In this document: positions 63,229 to 64,000 of the stretch, one piece after another
Position numbering within the stretch: position 1 is the stretch's first letter
Layout: every line of letters begins with the position of its first letter
DNA from: an uncultured Bacteroidales bacterium
GTDB lineage: Bacteria; Bacteroidota; Bacteroidia; Bacteroidales; FEN-979
Direction: 5' to 3'
Length of the DNA stretch: 64,000 nucleotides
Assembly (NCBI GenBank): GCA_903887775.1
Contig: CAISRB010000028.1
Location: forward strand, 62,001 to 126,000
The notes under the pieces: generated by a model
Databases searched by the model: none
The model's input: the letters and a program-made list of their open reading frames with translations, nothing else
What the model was told of the DNA's origin: nothing
Position numbers and translations under genes: made by a program

Positions 63229-63660
63229 ATGAAAAAATTCAGCTTTACCATTAACGGGAACAACTACGAGGTTGACATCCTTGGTTTTGAAGAAAACACG
63301 GCCCATGTGGAAGTAAACGGGACACTATACAATGTAGAGGTACAGCGTGAGCTTAAACTCACGAAAACACCAACACTTGTCCGTGCAGAGCCCCCGAAGC
63401 CATCACCAAAGGAAGCAAGGATCCCGAAAACACAGTCACAGACCAGCAATATGGCCATCAAGGCGCCTCTGCCGGGAACCATTATCACGGTGCTTGTCAA
63501 GCCGGGCGATAAAGTTGCCATGGGGCAGAAACTTCTTACGATGGAAGCCATGAAAATGGAGAACAACGTTTTATCAGAAAAAGACGGTACGATCAGGTTG
63601 GTCAATGTAAAGCCGGGCCAAACCGTTGCACAAAATGAAACTTTAGTGGAAATCGAATAA
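63229..63660 (+). CDS. mmdC: Biotin carboxyl carrier protein of the decarboxylase/transcarboxylase
   Basis: 143 aa. An N-terminal beta domain (KFSFTINGNNYEVDILGFEENTAHVEVNG), a Pro/Lys-rich flexible linker (about 50-78, PPKPSPKEARIPKTQSQ) and a biotinyl domain with EAMKMENNV, biotin on the Lys of this motif (about 107). This is the gamma/1.3S-type carrier. It would swing between MmdA, the pump subunit and possibly the 5S-like protein. Confidence 0.93.
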   Translation: MKKFSFTINGNNYEVDILGFEENTAHVEVNGTLYNVEVQRELKLTKTPTLVRAEPPKPSPKEARIPKTQSQTSNMAIKAPLPGTIITVLVKPGDKVAMGQKLLTMEAMKMENNVLSEKDGTIRLVNVKPGQTVAQNETLVEIE

Positions 63661-63672
63661 AGGCAACCAGCT

Positions 63673-64000
63673 ATGAAACTCCTCTTGATAAACAACCTGT
63701 TTCAAGGCATCTGGGCCGATACCGGATTCTCAAACCTTTACTGGGACAATGGCATCATGATCTTTGTTGGGCTGGTGCTGATCGTTTTGTCCATCAAATT
63801 CAACCTGAAGCCGATACTGCTGATCCCCCTGGCCCTTGGCATAGTGATCGGCAATATACCGTTCATGCACAGCACTCCCTATCCCCTGGGGATATATGCC
63901 GAAGGCAGTATTCTTCACTATTTGTTTTTTGGTGTGCTGAAGGGTATTTATCCCGCGCTTATTTTCTTAGGCCTGGGTGCTATGGTCGACCTTTCACCAA
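63673..64000 (+). CDS. mmdB: Sodium-pumping decarboxylase beta subunit (OadB/MmdB), 5' part
   Basis: 109 residues visible; the gene continues past the right edge. Membrane protein coupling decarboxylation of carboxybiotin to sodium export. The visible part has GIMIFVGLVLIVLSIKFNLKPILLIPLALGIVIGN, then a periplasmic stretch and ALIFLGLGAMVDLSP, corresponding to the conserved GAMTDFGP-type motif of this family. Start ATG 63673, 12 bases after mmdC. Confidence 0.92.
   Translation, partial: MKLLLINNLFQGIWADTGFSNLYWDNGIMIFVGLVLIVLSIKFNLKPILLIPLALGIVIGNIPFMHSTPYPLGIYAEGSILHYLFFGVLKGIYPALIFLGLGAMVDLSP

Overview
The window comes from a member of the Bacteroidota, probably an environmental, Bacteroidales-like lineage; genus cannot be read from the sequence. 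The evidence is: promoter boxes of the Bacteroidota type (TTTG, about 20 bases, TAnnTTTG) before several genes; almost no Shine-Dalgarno sequences; three secreted proteins ending in type IX secretion (Por) sorting domains; a TonB-dependent receptor with a carboxypeptidase-like plug extension; many lipoproteins and small beta-barrel outer-membrane proteins; and an LruC-domain lipoprotein. There is no phage, transposase, CRISPR array, rRNA or tRNA that I can see.

Layout. 1-1536 (minus): most of a long RelA/SpoT protein whose hydrolase motifs are lost. 1625-9197 (plus): a leucine/isovalerate degradation operon with methylcrotonyl-CoA carboxylase beta, methylglutaconyl-CoA hydratase, methylcrotonyl-CoA carboxylase alpha, two overlapping HMG-CoA-lyase-like genes and an acyl-CoA dehydrogenase. 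The acetoacetate produced could be activated by the two-subunit CoA-transferase encoded at 52357-53792. 9210-11699: a secreted protein with a triplicated module, ended by a strong bidirectional terminator. 11767-17455: a galactoside locus (GH35, MFS transporter, divergent GH2). 17503-17571: a tiny mscL remnant. 17552-23050: outer-membrane, Asp-box/T9SS and TPR proteins. 23104-26979: small proteins, then a three-gene set (SGNH esterase, exported ADPRibase-Mn-like phosphatase, methyltransferase). 27032-36180: outer-membrane proteins, a hydrolase, a URO-D/MtaA-like protein, an M13 peptidase, a methyltransferase and a PQQ-type propeller protein. 36190-41728: small membrane proteins and an OmpH-like protein facing a membrane-anchored regulator-like gene, a lipoprotein and a TonB receptor, with an 18-bp perfect inverted repeat between them. 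41814-52345: T9SS cargo, a GMC oxidoreductase with a four-cysteine motif, envelope proteins, a hybrid histidine kinase and an LruC lipoprotein. 52357-58194: CoA-transferase, a candidate structured RNA, a Gfo/Idh/MocA oxidoreductase, T9SS cargo and an old yellow enzyme. 59261-64000: a biotin-dependent carboxyl-transfer locus (5S/OadA-like protein divergent from mmdA, OadG-like, biotin carrier and OadB/MmdB), probably a sodium-pumping decarboxylase and/or transcarboxylase of propionate metabolism.

The items I would look at first are the candidate noncoding RNA at about 54010-54175, with seven consecutive hairpins behind a promoter and no gene downstream; the overlapping pair of HMG-CoA-lyase-like proteins whose active-site losses look complementary; the promoter plus 18-bp inverted repeat before the gene at 37821; and the mscL fragment cut off exactly at a neighbouring gene.
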